Shown in pieces: positions 12,246 through 22,842 of a stretch of 64,000 bases of DNA (position 1 is its first letter; every line of letters starts with the position of its first letter). Source of the DNA: Megalobrama amblycephala (Eukaryota; Chordata; Actinopteri; Cypriniformes; Xenocyprididae). Location of the stretch: contig NC_063052.1 of NCBI RefSeq assembly GCF_018812025.1, positions 26,388,670 to 26,452,669 on the forward strand. Direction: 5' to 3'. The position numbers and the translations under genes were made by a program. The notes under the pieces were generated by a model. The model saw nothing but the letters and a program-made list of their open reading frames with translations. It was not told the origin of the DNA and searched no databases.

Positions 12246-13134
12246 TCATTGGCTGATACTTCAGCGCTGCTGCTTTGAGCTTCTGCAGATGTTGATGTTG
12301 AAGATCATTATTCACCTCACTGACTTGAACACACAGATACACAGAAGGCTGCTGTTGATGTTCATTATTCACACACTCCTCAACACGTTCTGCACATTTT
12401 ATAAAGAACATCAGAATGTCTCAAACATGAATTACACATGAATTACAAATGACAATAAAATACATCCAAGATGAAAATGAAAAAAAGCTTACTGTGGCCA
12501 AAGCTTATGTGATGAAAATGAAGATTTCACATCAGTCCATCATGAAATACCAATATTCACTAAAATAAAATTATTAGTGGATTGACTGGGAAACTGTTTT
12601 TATATATTTAATGTATGTATATATTCCAGCCTCTTAAAAAAATTATTTGGTGCAATTCATAATCATTTTACAGACCTGTTTAGAGGATCTGTGATCTTTT
12701 GCACCTTAAGCAAGGTAAAAACGTCTCGGTTATGTATATAACCTTAGTTCCTTGAATAGGGAACGAGACGCTGCGTTAGCCGCTATGGGAACGCCTCTGC
12801 GTGATGTCATCATGAAGCACGTATGAAATCTGTCCAATCAGGAGACGGTACGTCATAGGCGGGTGACGTCACTGACCAGGAACCATAAAGCCAGCACGAA
12901 AACACTCTCATTCAGCTTCTGAAAAGTCTGAAGCAAGTCGCTAACGGGCATGCAGGGAGTATTTCATGGCAACGCAGCGTCTCGTTCCCTATTCAGGGAA
13001 CTAAGGTTATATACACAACTGAGACATTCCCTTTCAAGGGAAGTCGTGCTGTGTTAGCCGCTATGGGAACGTCGCCATATGAGCAAGTGACCGATTGTGT
13101 GAAGCCGAAGCGCACAACTCACAGTAGCACTTGC

Positions 13135-14060
13135 GCCCCTGGAGTGGAGCTGAAGTTAAGTTCATAGAACCTCACAAATGTGTGCGGTGAGGACCAGCCT
13201 GCCGCATCACAAATGTCATGAAGGGACACCCCTGAAATCAAGCCTTGGAGGCAGCCATACTCCGAGTCGAATGAGCCCTAACAGCCAATGGTGAAGGCTG
13301 TCCAACTGGCCTCGACCACCCACTTGCTCATTCTCTGCTTAGATGCTGGGAGACCTTTCCTAGGTGCACCAAAACATACAAATAGCTGATCAGCTTTTCT
13401 CCACATGGCAGCTCTGTGGACATATGCATCTAGTGCCCATACTGGACACAGCAGATTAAGCTTTTCCTGGTCCGATGTCGTAAATGGAGGAGGACAGAAG
13501 GCCTGCAGTACAATAGGTCTTGCAGTATTAGGGAGAACCTTAGGAATGTATCCCGGTCTGGGATGGAGGAAAGCCTTTACATTACCAGGCGCAAATTCGA
13601 GGCACGATGGAGAAACCGACAGGGCTTGAATGTCTCCAATTCTCTTGAGAGATGAAATAGTAGAAACACTGTCTTTAGTGTTAAAAACTTTTCTGACACT
13701 TCTTCGATAGGTTCGAAGGGAGCCATAGAAAGGCCTTGAAGGACAACGGCCAAATCCCAGGTCGGAACTCTTGTGCGTACTGCAGGTCTAAGCCTCAAAG
13801 TGTCATGGAGGAAACGGGTAATAAGCGGGTGTCTCCCCAAAGATACCCCACTTAAAGGACAGTTAACTGGATCCCACTGGTGATTTTCACACCAAGAAGT
13901 GAATAATCTCCACTTCAGTGCATATAGTTTCCTCGTGGAGGGAGCTCTGGACTGGAGTATGGTCTCAACAACCTCAGTTGAGAGACCGGAATCTATGAGA
14001 CGTGCCCCCTCAGAGGCCACGGCCACAGTCTCCATAACTCCGGGCGGGGATGCAGTATTA
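13135..14060 (-). pseudogene. DIRS tyrosine recombinase, frame-broken
   Basis: On the - strand, after RNase H, the N-terminal core-binding part reads VETILQSRAPSTRKLYALKW, then SWCENHQWDPVNCPLSGV. Further on (below 13577) other frames carry pieces typical of the DIRS recombinase C-terminus, ending near FYELN-like residues. Frameshifts separate these parts, so no active enzyme is made. In DIRS elements the enzyme would integrate a circular cDNA. Confidence 0.75.
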
Positions 14061-14079
14061 GACCGAAGTATTAGACATG

Positions 14080-14577
14080 TTAGTCTCTGAGATCTGGAAG
14101 GAAGTATTTCAATGCAAGAAATACCACCATCATTTCCAGGCAATTTATGTGACACCTGAGATGATGGTCCTGCCATAGACCTCGAGTTGAGCGACCACTC
14201 ATGATCGCCCCCCAACCCGTGAAGGATGCATCTGTCGTTAGCGTGACGCGACGACTGAGAGCCCCCAACACAGGTCCTTGGGATAGGAACCAAGGTTGCT
14301 TCCATATGAGTAGAGCACGTAAGCAGCGCTGCGTGACTCTGATCATACGAAACGGATTCCCCCTTGGTGAGAACCCCTTGGTTTTGAGCCACCACTGCAG
14401 TGGTCTCATGTTCAACAGGCCAAAAGGTATCATGTTGGACACTGCTGCCATCAGACCTAACAGTCTCTGAAACTGTTTGACAGTGAGTGACTGGCCTTGC
14501 TTTATGTCCGAGACGGTAGTGAGAATTGATGATATACGAGCCGGAGATAAACGGCTCGCATAACCACTGAATCCCAT
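14080..14577 (-). pseudogene. DIRS RNase H / RT connection fragment
   Basis: A 165-codon open piece containing TLTTDASFTGWGA, the RNase H first-aspartate motif, and HINCLEMMVVFLAL, the conserved glutamate helix. Upstream, LTVKQFQRLLGLMAAVSNMI matches the region after the RT thumb. It lies between RT and recombinase as in DIRS elements, but is out of frame with both neighbours. Confidence 0.8.
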
Positions 14578-14589
14578 ACCACGCCCAGA

Positions 14590-15190
14590 TAAGTGGTTCT
14601 CTGAACTGGAGAAAGCACACTTTCTTTGCGTTTAGTCTCAACCCCAACCTTTTCATGTGAGCGAAAACAACATCTCAATGTTGAGTCGGCATCTGTTCTG
14701 ATTGAGCCAGAATCAACCAATCGTCTATGTAGTTTAGAATGCGGATGCCCCACATACGCAAGGGTGTCAGAGCCACATCTACACATTTGGTAAAGGTGCA
14801 GGGTGACAACGCTAGGCCAAAAAAAAGAACCCAATATTGGAATGCTTCGTCCCTGAAAGCAAACCTTAGGAACTTCCTGTGTTGCGGAAGGATTGATACA
14901 TGGGAGTATGTGCGTTTTAGATCTATCATAACAAACCAGTCCTCGGACCTGATTTTGTGACACAATAAATATATTATTGTCAGCATTGCTAACTTGTGTC
15001 AATAGCTGATAGGATCTAAAAACGGACACAACTCCCACATCTTTCCTTGGCACAATGAGATAACGGCAAAAAAAAAAAAAAAAAAAACCCTGATTCCCTG
15101 CCGGGAGGAGGATCCCTTCTAAAGCCTCCTTTCGCAGAAGAGTCAGTACCTCTTGTGCCATCACCAGAGCCTGCTTGTCAGGACCCATTG
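14590..15190 (-). pseudogene. DIRS reverse transcriptase fragment
   Basis: Pieces in two frames. One carries DWFVMIDLKRTYSHVSI and FRFAFRDEAFQYWVLFFGL-like residues and ends in the YIDDWLI catalytic box (14675-14986). The other starts TKQ-like at 15188. Typically YxDD of DIRS RT is FIDD/YIDD. Frameshifts and the poly(A) run near 15068 break the gene. Confidence 0.8.
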
Positions 15191-15229
15191 TAGATATAAA
15201 TGACAGACTTCACTCTGTCAGTAAATCTA

Positions 15230-16090
15230 CTGAAGGTACCAGCCTCTCAAGGCTGGCCTCTGGTAACATATGCAGCCACCACAGTGCCCTGAAACGGAAC
15301 ATCGGCAGGGAACGGCAGGGTAGAGGGCGAACAGGGAACCACTGCGTCCCAACAGTGGGATTGGCAGAGTGCCCCCCTGAGGGCACCGAAGACAGACGGG
15401 CACCGTTAAGAGAGGTGAACGCCATCTGACTCCGGAGAGGACCACCCTCAGGATTTTTTATTTTTTTTTCTTGGGAACCAGCCTCTCAAGACTGGCTCCT
15501 GATATGTTTTTGAGCAGCCAGCACAATGCCCAGCACAATGCCCTGAACAACTGACTGGGCTACCATGAAGACCCTTGGGTGACTCGCGGGGAACTACTGC
15601 GCCCCGGCGTTGCGGCGGGGTCAGCAGAGCGCCCCTTGGGGGCACCAAAAAGGCAGATGGGCACCATATAATTGAGGTTAGTGCCATCTGACTGTTTGGA
15701 GAGAAAAAACTACTCAGGGAACAGCCTCTCGAGGCTGGGCCCTAATGTGTTTTGTGCAGCCAACACAATGCCCTGAATCGGCACACTGGCAGGGAACAAC
15801 TGGCTTGGCTGCCACAGAGAGTGCGAGCCACCCTCGAGTGACTCGCGAGGAATTACTGCACCCCGGCATTGCGGCGGGGTTGGCAGAGCGCCCCCTTGAG
15901 GGTACCAAAGGCAGACAGGTACCATATAAAGAGGTAAACGCCGTCTGGCTTTGGAGGGAAAAACTACACAGGGAACCAGCCTCTCAAGGTTGGGCCCTGG
16001 TGAGTTTTGTGCAACCAGCACAGTGCCCTGCGGGGGCACCAAAGGGCAGACAGGCACCGTATGACGAGGTGAACACTGTCAGGCTTTGGT
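15230..16090. repeat. Four tandem ~245-bp repeats inside the DIRS element
   Basis: The motif CAGCCTCTCAAGGCTGG and variants starts units near 15239, 15479, 15722 and 15978. Each is followed by CAGCACAATGCCCTG-like and GCGGGGTnGGCAGAGCGCCC-like segments and a GGGCACC-AAGGCAGACGGGCACC-like block. It sits where the DIRS gag-like region should be (upstream of RT on the - strand). Open frames alternate between units on both strands. Confidence 0.8.
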
Positions 16091-17137
16091 TCTGGCGAAG
16101 CTCTAACAGCAATGACGGTCCTCAGATCCGTCTTGCCTTCGAGGATTTTGCCTGCGAACTGTCTGGTGTTGTCTGTGCGAGAAGTTCATACCTGGCCTCG
16201 GCTGCCCGCCAGCAGCCACCATAACAGTGCTTTCTCATACCCACACATTTTGATGTAAAATATATAGTATGAGAAAAAGCTTATTCCACAACCCGAACAC
16301 CTCAGTGTGGAGGTCGGAAAAAACTGTAAACCTCTCGCGGGAGATTGAAGTGGTGAGTCTTCAGATTCTCCCGTAGCCACGCTAACAACATCCAGCTCCT
16401 CAGAACTAGACGCCATTAATGTGACTGTATCCACCGGAGTGGAAGAAACCGCAATGCGTGCTTCCTGCCTCTGAAATAGATACACTTTTTACACTTTTTT
16501 TTTTTTTTTAGATGCAGCAAGTGAAGGCAGAGATAGGGCAGGGCCCGTCTCTAACCCATCTGCTACACCCATCTGCGAACCCCAAGACCTAAGGCGCAAC
16601 ACTGCCTCGGCAGAAACGGGACCCAAGCCTTGAGAAACGCGAGCCGAGCCACCCTTCTCAAAGAGAGCTCGGCGGGAGCGCAGCGTTCTCATCGATAGCT
16701 GCTCTCAATGCACACAGGCAGCCCCCTCGAGAGCTGCCTGGGCATGCTGCATTCCAAAACAGACAACACACATTTCATGTGTATCACCTCCCGGGATAAA
16801 ACACGGGCAGAGATGAACACACTTCCTGAAATGTTGTTCGCTCGCCATAATCACAATATAAGCAATATATTGGGACAGACAACAATAAATAGACAGGACA
16901 AATCACACGTAGCGCTTGCTGAAGACACAGAAGCTGAATGAGAGTGCTTTCGGGCTGGCTTTATGGTTCCTGGTCAGTGACATCACCCGCCTATGACGTA
17001 CCATCTCCTGATTGGACAGATTTCATACGTGCTTCACGACGAAATCACGCAGAGGCGTTCCCATAGCAGCTAACGCAGCTGCAACATTTTCATTTTTAGG
17101 TGAACTAACCTTTTAAAGGCAAAATATTTTGTTAAAA

Positions 17138-17279
17138 ACTAAAAAATGTCTCAGGTTACGTATGCAACCATGGTTCCCTGAGAAACAGGGAATGAGACTC
17201 TGCATTGAATGTTATGGGGAACGTCACACATGACCCCATAGCATTCAACACAGAGCAAGTTCCCTTTCGAAAGGGAACT
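17138..17279. repeat. DIRS terminal-repeat remnant downstream of C1
   Basis: TGTCTCAGGTTACGTATGCAACC, GGTTCCCTGAGAA and CCCTTTCGAAAGGG resemble DIRS ends seen at 32126 and 12721. The same remnant lies at 20690-20819 beyond C2, so it predates the C1/C2 duplication. Confidence 0.7.
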
Positions 17280-17333
17280 ACAATATTCATATGTGGCTAC
17301 AAGAAATACACACAATTAATGATTCAAAAAGCT

Positions 17334-17339
17334 TTTAAT
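17334..17339 (-). terminator. C1 poly(A) signal ATTAAA
   Basis: ATTAAA on the - strand about 155 bp past the C1 stop. It is in the same context (AAAGCTTTTTGAATCATTAAT) as AATAAA behind C4 and C5. Confidence 0.7.
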
Positions 17340-17494
17340 TGGTAAAAAAAAATGTAACAAACACACATTTATTGAAAAGTTACATGTTAAAACAGGATTA
17401 AAGAAAGATTAACATACAGAGCAAAATGGTACACTGTGTGTGTAAGAATGAATAATTATTCATGCCTATAATCTCTGTGTGATGTGTGTGTGTT

Positions 17495-17817
17495 TCACTG
17501 GTCATCACACTGCTGTGTGTTCAGGCTCTCGGTCACTGCATTCTGGGATGGGTGCGTGGCGTCACAGCTGATGGTTGTTGCTCTGCTCCACTCACTCTCA
17601 GTGAGGCTCAGGCTGCTGCTCCAGCTGTACAGTCCATCCTTCTGCAGCACACTGGGACTCAGATTCACAGCAGAGCTCCTGCTGCTGCCATCCACCTTCC
17701 AGCTCAGCTTCCAGTCAGAGGGGAATCCCTTACTGCCCACACACACCACTGTAGCCTTACCCTGCTGCAGCTCGTCTCTGGAGGGCGGCAGGACCGTGAG
17801 AGTGGGACGAGTGGCAG
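17495..17817 (-). CDS. IgL constant domain C1
   Basis: Single-exon light-chain constant domain, 323 nt, opened by an acceptor in a long CT tract (17819-17851 region) and closed by TGA. In phase with J1 it reads [16 protein letters not shown] and onward, with the domain Cys in VVCVGSKGF, the core Trp in WKLSWKVDG, the second Cys in TISCDATHP, and a penultimate-region Cys (TQQCDDQ) expected to bond to the heavy chain. Domain length is normal. It lies about 1.0 kb from J1 on the same strand and forms J1-C1. The type is kappa-like by signal polarity; assignment to teleost L1 or L3 is not resolved here. Confidence 0.95.
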
Positions 17818-17818
17818 C

Positions 17819-17852
<34 letters not shown>
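17819..17852 (-). repeat. (CT)n tract forming the C1 splice acceptor
   Basis: A GA run on +, hence CT on the coding strand, ends directly in the TAG acceptor of C1. The same arrangement precedes C2, C3, C4 and C5 with different lengths. Confidence 0.9.
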
Positions 17853-17855
<3 letters not shown>

Positions 17856-18829
17856 GAGTTTCATTCTTCTTAAAAACAGCTCTATCAGTCTTTCACTTCC
17901 CTTTAAGAGATTCAGAGTTAATCAAGCAGATCTGAAGTGCAACAGCCTGTAAAAACACATTTACCAGCAAACACACATATATCTATATTGGATTTAAAAA
18001 AGATTCATCATTTATAATAATATATTATGGATCTTTAATCCATAATTCCTTTTTAGGAATCAATTTTTCATTCGTGTTCAAATTATTAAATGATTTCTTG
18101 TTAAAAATGAACTGCATTATTAAGTTATGCTGTTTGTAGATTGAAAGTAACACCAGATGAAGACACATTTCTTTTCACAATGTCTCTTGTGGCATTCATT
18201 AAAATAAACGTTTTATTAATCAATCATTTTTAAAAGTGTCGGTTAATAATCAGTTTAGTGATTAGATAGATAGTTTAGATAGTTTAAATTTTAAATAGTT
18301 TAAACTTTTTATAATTCCTACGCTGTCTTACTATCTATATAGACACTTTATGCATAAAAAAATGTTTTAATGTTTTCTTGTTTGTCTCTTTTAAATCAAT
18401 CTGTAGAGGTCAGAAAAACTACTTATACAGACATTAGCTTTATAATTCATGCCAAATTAATAAAAAAAATACAATAATTTATTCTTTGTCAAATATGATT
18501 TACCATGATGGATAAAATTCTCAGTAATAAAAAAAAGTGATTGTTGAAACTAGAGTAGAACTAAGTAAAGTTAGCATATTATTTGGTAATGTCAAACCAG
18601 AATAAAACTTTCAATAATTTATTCTTATATTAGTCATTACACACACACATATATATATAAGTGTTTAATTATACAGCATATATTTACAGTGTAACTGACA
18701 GCAGAAACAGGAGTTATATTGCTGTTTTTATATTTCTTGAACATAAATAATCAATAATTTTTATTAACAATTATAATTAATTTTCATAAAAATATGTATT
18801 AAAAAAAATATAGAAAAAGATTTACTTAC

Positions 18830-18867
18830 TTCCAACAGAGAGTCGAGTTCCTCCACCGAACGTCCAC
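18830..18867 (-). CDS. IgL J1 segment
   Basis: 38-nt joining segment reading [12 protein letters not shown], with the FGxG bulge that all J segments need. The donor GTAAGT follows GGAA. One extra base of phase joins the first CT of C1 to give a Thr codon. The segment starts immediately after heptamer CACTGTG. It looks fully functional. Confidence 0.95.
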
Positions 18868-18906
18868 CACAGTGATACAAACCCAATCAGCGACTGTACA
18901 AAAACC
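18868..18906 (-). promoter_or_regulatory. J1 23-RSS
   Basis: Read on -, nonamer GGTTTTTGT, 23-bp spacer, heptamer CACTGTG abutting J1. Both motifs match consensus. It pairs under the 12/23 rule with the V signals. Confidence 0.95.
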
Positions 18907-19102
18907 TCCTGCTCTAAAACTGACACTGAGTTACATAACATCAACACTGACACTGACACTAAAACTGTATCTAGTTTAGTTTTGCTTATTCAACTGAATA
19001 AATAAATAAATTGTTAATGAATAAAATGTTATAAAATGTATGTTGATTGTTTTTTGAGGTAAATTCCATGATGCATCTGAAAGTGTTTTTGAGTAGAGAG
19101 TG

Positions 19103-19110
19103 TTTTGCAT
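19103..19110 (+). promoter_or_regulatory. V2 octamer-like element TTTTGCAT
   Basis: TTTTGCAT, one base from the ATTTGCAT octamer, lies about 107 bp before the V2 start codon. Confidence 0.55.
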
Positions 19111-19216
19111 ATGAACTGAACACTCGCTTAAAACTCCACTGATGATTATTAGTGTTTGACACTGACACACACACACACACTGAAAATTCTTCATGATAAC
19201 AGATCCAAAAGCAAAC

Positions 19217-19961
19217 ATGACTTTAATAGCCATCATTATTTGGACACTTGCAACCTGCATCTGGGGTAAGTATCATCAGCTGATTTGGGCCTACATAAAG
19301 CCAGAAATTATGCAATCAACAAGTCCACAGGTGCTTAGATCAAGATTTAGAGCCTATGCATTCAAAAAAAAAATAAAAATTTTTTTTTCATATATTAATG
19401 TTTTTAACCTTTGCATGTGAAGTAAATGTAATATGCTAACATTTTTGGATTCAAGTTCATAGTCATTGATTAATTTTGATGTGCAAATATGGAAACTTAG
19501 TCCTTGTAGTACAACAGTGTTGTGTGCTCAGTCTGACAGATGCCTTATAAGTAAGTGTTGAACTTTTAAATGTGCTCATCAGTTTTATATTATTCTCCAG
19601 TGTGTTCTGTCTCTCTCTTCAGGTTCTATGGGGCAGATTCTGACTCATTCTGAAGCTCAAACAGTTCAGCCTGATCAGACTGTCACTATTCACTGTAATC
19701 ATAAACCAGCAATAGACTGTGCTCAAAAAAATACCACTAAGTATTGTATGGCGTGGTACCATCAGATTCCTGGAGAAGTTCCTAAACTCCTGATCTATTA
19801 CACATCAGACAGAGCTTCAGGTGTTTCTTCTAGATTCAGTGGCAGTGAAAGTGGAAACCACATGGATTTTACTCTGACTATCAGTGGAGTCCAGCCTGAA
19901 GATTCAGGAGTTTATTACTGTCAGAGCAGACATTTTTTGACCACCACAAACTCAGTGTTCA
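19217..19961 (+). CDS. IgL V2 segment, family A (leader + V exon)
   Basis: Leader exon 19217-19265 ([17 protein letters not shown], hydrophobic) ends at GTAAGT. Exon 2 is 19623-19961 after TCTTCAG. The domain begins [19 protein letters not shown] and has the first Cys in TIHCNHKP, framework-2 Trp in [23 protein letters not shown] in framework 3 and [12 protein letters not shown]1 carries an extra cysteine pair (DC and YC, 8 residues between). The intron is about 357 bp. It is head-to-head with J1 (about 350 bp apart) and on the opposite strand, so joining is inversional. No lesion seen. Confidence 0.95.
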
Positions 19962-19989
19962 CACAGTGTAAAAGCATCATATAAAAACC
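19962..19989 (+). promoter_or_regulatory. V2 12-RSS
   Basis: Heptamer CACAGTG, 12-bp spacer, nonamer ATAAAAACC (second base differs from ACAAAAACC). Confidence 0.93.
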
Positions 19990-20689
19990 TCCTTGGCTGA
20001 TACTTCAGCGCTGCTGCTTTGAGCTTCTGCAGATGTTGATGTTGATGATCATTATTCACACACTCCTCAACACATTCTACATATTTTATAAATAACATCA
20101 TGTCTCAAACATGAATTACACATGAATTACAAATTACAATAAAATACATCCAAGATGAAAATGAAAGAAAGCTTACTGTGGCCAAAGCTTATGTGATGAA
20201 AATGAAGATTTCACATCAGTCCATCATGAAATACCAATATTCACTAAAATAAAATTATTAGTGGATTGACTGGGAAACTGTTTATATACATTTAATGTAT
20301 GTATAATTTTACAGACCTGTTTAGAGGATCAGTGATCTTTTGCAAGCAAGGTAAAAAATAAAGAGAGAGAGAGAGAGAAGTAACAAGTCTGCAGTTCAAC
20401 TGAATCTCTGTTCACGTCATTCTATGAAAGAAAAAAGTTTATTCATTAGACATGCTTCAACTAGCTAGCCCAGTTTAGTCTGAATTAGATCCTAAATCTA
20501 TTTTCTGGTAAAAATCACAGTTAATTTTTCCTGTATAATTAATATCAAATATTTAAAAAGTTTATTTTCATGATATTGATGTTTAATATTGACAACATGT
20601 AAATTAATAGAATCAAAATAAAATGAATGAAAGATATACAGGAACAAATAAAATTAAAGGCAAAATATTTTGTTAAAAATGAAAAAATG

Positions 20690-20819
20690 TCTCAGGTTAC
20701 GTATGTAACCATGGTTCCCTGAGAAACAGAACGAGACTCTTCATTGAACGCTATGGGGAACGTTACATGTGACCCCATAGCGTGCAACGCAGAGCGAGTT
20801 CCCTTTCGAAAGGGAACTA
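20690..20819. repeat. DIRS terminal-repeat remnant downstream of C2
   Basis: Copy of the 17138-17279 remnant (GTCTCAGGTTACGTATGTAACC, CCCTTTCGAAAGGGAAC), duplicated with the C unit. Confidence 0.7.
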
Positions 20820-20872
20820 CAATATTCATTTGTGGCTACAAGAAATACACACAATTAATGATTCAAAAAGCT

Positions 20873-20878
20873 TTTAAT
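20873..20878 (-). terminator. C2 poly(A) signal ATTAAA
   Basis: ATTAAA on - in the same context as behind C1. Confidence 0.7.
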
Positions 20879-21038
20879 TGGTAAAAAAAAAAAAAATAAC
20901 AAACACACATTTATTGAAAAGTTACATGTTAAAACAGGCTTAAAGAAAGATTAACATACAGAGCAAAATGGTACACTGTGTGTGTAAGAATGAATAATTT
21001 TGCATGCCTATAATCTATGTGTGATGTGTGTGTGTGTT

Positions 21039-21361
21039 TCACTGGTCATCACACTGCTGTGTTTTCAGGCTCTCGGTCACTGCATTCTGGGATGGGTGTG
21101 TGGCGTCACAGCTGATGGTTGTTGCTCTGCTCCACTCACTCTCAGTAAGGCTCAGGCTGCTGCTCCAGCTGTACAGTCCATCCTTCTGCAGCACACTGGG
21201 ACTCAGATTCACAGCAGAGCTCCTGCTGCTGCAATCCACCTTCCAGCTCAGCTTCCAGTCAGAGGGGAATCCCTTACTGCCCACACACACCACTGTAGCC
21301 TTACCCTGCTGCAGCTCGTCTCTGGAGGGCGGCAGGACCGTGAGAGTGGGACGAGTGGCAG
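21039..21361 (-). CDS. IgL constant domain C2, with an extra cysteine
   Basis: Same 323-nt exon structure as C1, after a shorter CT-tract acceptor. The domain is almost identical to C1. Key differences are WKVDC in place of WKVDG at the residue before the SSRSS stretch, and LKTQQC in place of LNTQQC near the end. The two domain cysteines (VVCVG, ISCDA) and the interchain Cys are kept. The extra Cys sits in a loop and could be unpaired. It lies about 0.93 kb from J2. Otherwise it looks functional. Confidence 0.93.
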
Positions 21362-22287
21362 CTAGAGAGAGAGAGAGAGAGATATGAGAAGTTTCATTCT
21401 TCTTAAAAACAGCTCTATCAGTCTTTCACTTCCCTTTAAGAGATTCAGAGTTAATCAAGCAGATCTGAAGTGCAACAGCCTGTAAAAACACATTTACCAG
21501 CAATCACACATATGTCTATACATGGATTTAAAAAAGATTAATCATTTATAATATTATATTATGGATCTTTAATCCATAATTCCTTTTTAGGAATTTATTT
21601 TTCATTCGTGTTCAAATTATTAAATGATTTCTTGTTAAAAATGAACTGTATTATTAAGTTATGCTGTTTGTAGATTGAAAGTAACACCAGATGAAGACAC
21701 ATTTCTTTTCACAATGTCTCATGTGTCAGTCATTAAAAAAAACCTTTTTATTTATCAATAATTTTTAAAAGCATCGGTTAATAATCAGTTTAGTGATTAG
21801 ATAGATAGTTTAGATAGTTTGAACTTTAGATAGTTTAAACTTTTTATAATTCCTAAGCTGTCTTACTATCTATATTGACACTTTATGCAAAAAAATGTTG
21901 TTTTAATGTTTTAATGTTTTCTTGTTTGTCTCTTTTAAATCAATCTGTAGAGGTGAGAAAAACTACTTATACAGATATTAGCTTTATATTTCATGCTAAA
22001 TGAATAAAAAAATACAATAATTTATTCTTTGTCAAATATGATTTACCATGATGGATAAAATTCTCAATAATAAAAAAAAAGTGATTGTTGAAACTATAGA
22101 AGAACTAAGGAAAGTTAGCATATTATTATTATTTACAGTACAGTACTAACTGACAGCAGAAACAGGAGTTATATTTATGTTTTTTATATTTCTTAAACAT
22201 AAATAATCAGTAATTTTTATTAACAATTATAATTAATTTTCATAAAAATATATATTTAAAAAAAATAATAGAAAAAGATTTACTTAC

Positions 22288-22325
22288 TTCCAACTGAGAG
22301 TCGAGTTCCTCCACCGAACGTGTAC
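22288..22325 (-). CDS. IgL J2 segment
   Basis: 38-nt joining segment reading [12 protein letters not shown]; the first residue is Tyr where J1 has Trp. The GTAAGT donor and reading phase match J1. Functional in appearance. Confidence 0.95.
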
Positions 22326-22364
22326 CACAGTGATACAAACCCAATGAGCGGCTGTACAAAAACC
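22326..22364 (-). promoter_or_regulatory. J2 23-RSS
   Basis: Read on -, nonamer GGTTTTTGT, 23-bp spacer (22333-22355), heptamer CACTGTG. Consensus in both motifs. Confidence 0.95.
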
Positions 22365-22565
22365 TCCTGCTCTAAAACTGACACTGACAGAGTTACACAA
22401 ACATCAACACTGACATTAAAACTGTATCTGTATCTAGTTTAGTTTTGTTCATTCAACTGAAAAAATAAATAATTTGTTAATGAATAAAATGTTGTAAAAT
22501 GTATGTTGATTGTTTTTTGTGGTAAATTCCATGATACATCTGAAAGTGTTTTTGAGTAAAGAGTG

Positions 22566-22573
22566 TTTTGCAT
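22566..22573 (+). promoter_or_regulatory. V3 octamer-like element TTTTGCAT
   Basis: Same position relative to the leader as in V2. Confidence 0.5.
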
Positions 22574-22677
22574 ATGAACTGAACACTCGCTTAAAACTCC
22601 ACTGATAACTATTAGTGTGTGACACTGACACACACACACACTGAAAATCCTCCATGATAACAGATCCAAAAGCAAAC

Positions 22678-22726
22678 ATGACTTTAATAGCCATCATTAT
22701 TTGGAAACTCACAACCTGCATCTGGA
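22678..22726 (+). pseudogene. IgL V3 leader exon, body lost to a retrotransposon
   Basis: 49-nt leader exon ([16 protein letters not shown]) with a GTAAGT donor, plus about 115 bp of intron matching V2. The intron then breaks in a poly(A) stretch at about 22842 and continues as retrotransposon gag. No family-A V exon follows before or after the element, so this V cannot encode a domain. An apparent open frame from 22654 across this junction is accidental. Confidence 0.9.
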
Positions 22727-22842
22727 GTAAGTATCATCAGCTGATTTGGGCCTACATAAAGCCAGAAATTATGCAATCAACAAGTCCACAGGGGCTTAGA
22801 TCAAGATTTAGAGCCTATGCATTCAAAAAAAAAAAAAAAAAA

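Larger units (their letters stand above)
12721..17080 (-). mobile_element. DIRS-type tyrosine-recombinase retrotransposon, degenerate
   Basis: Inverted terminal repeats are at 12771-12921 and 16928-17080 (CAGAAGCTGAATG ... GCTAACGC on the right). The left outer extension 12721-12777 has its complement internally at 12971-13025 (AACGCAGCGTCTCGTTCCCT...). This outer-end plus internal complementary region is the hallmark of DIRS elements. On the - strand the order is RT, RNase H, tyrosine recombinase. All frames are broken. The insertion follows GCAAGGTAAAA, just beyond V1; the equivalent point after V2 (about 20345) lacks it. A 20-A run lies near 15068. Confidence 0.88.

Noticed and set aside
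13577..14656. 359-codon frame on - taken as one protein
   Set aside because: Only its second half is recombinase; the first half overlaps the RNase H frame in another phase, so the frame is a chance concatenation.
17484..17855. Open frames of 111-123 codons on + across C1 (and the equivalents at 21000-21387, 32785-33142, 49058-49532, 60684-61056)
   Set aside because: They are antisense shadows of the constant exons; the sense strand has the Ig fold, splice signals and conserved Cys/Trp.
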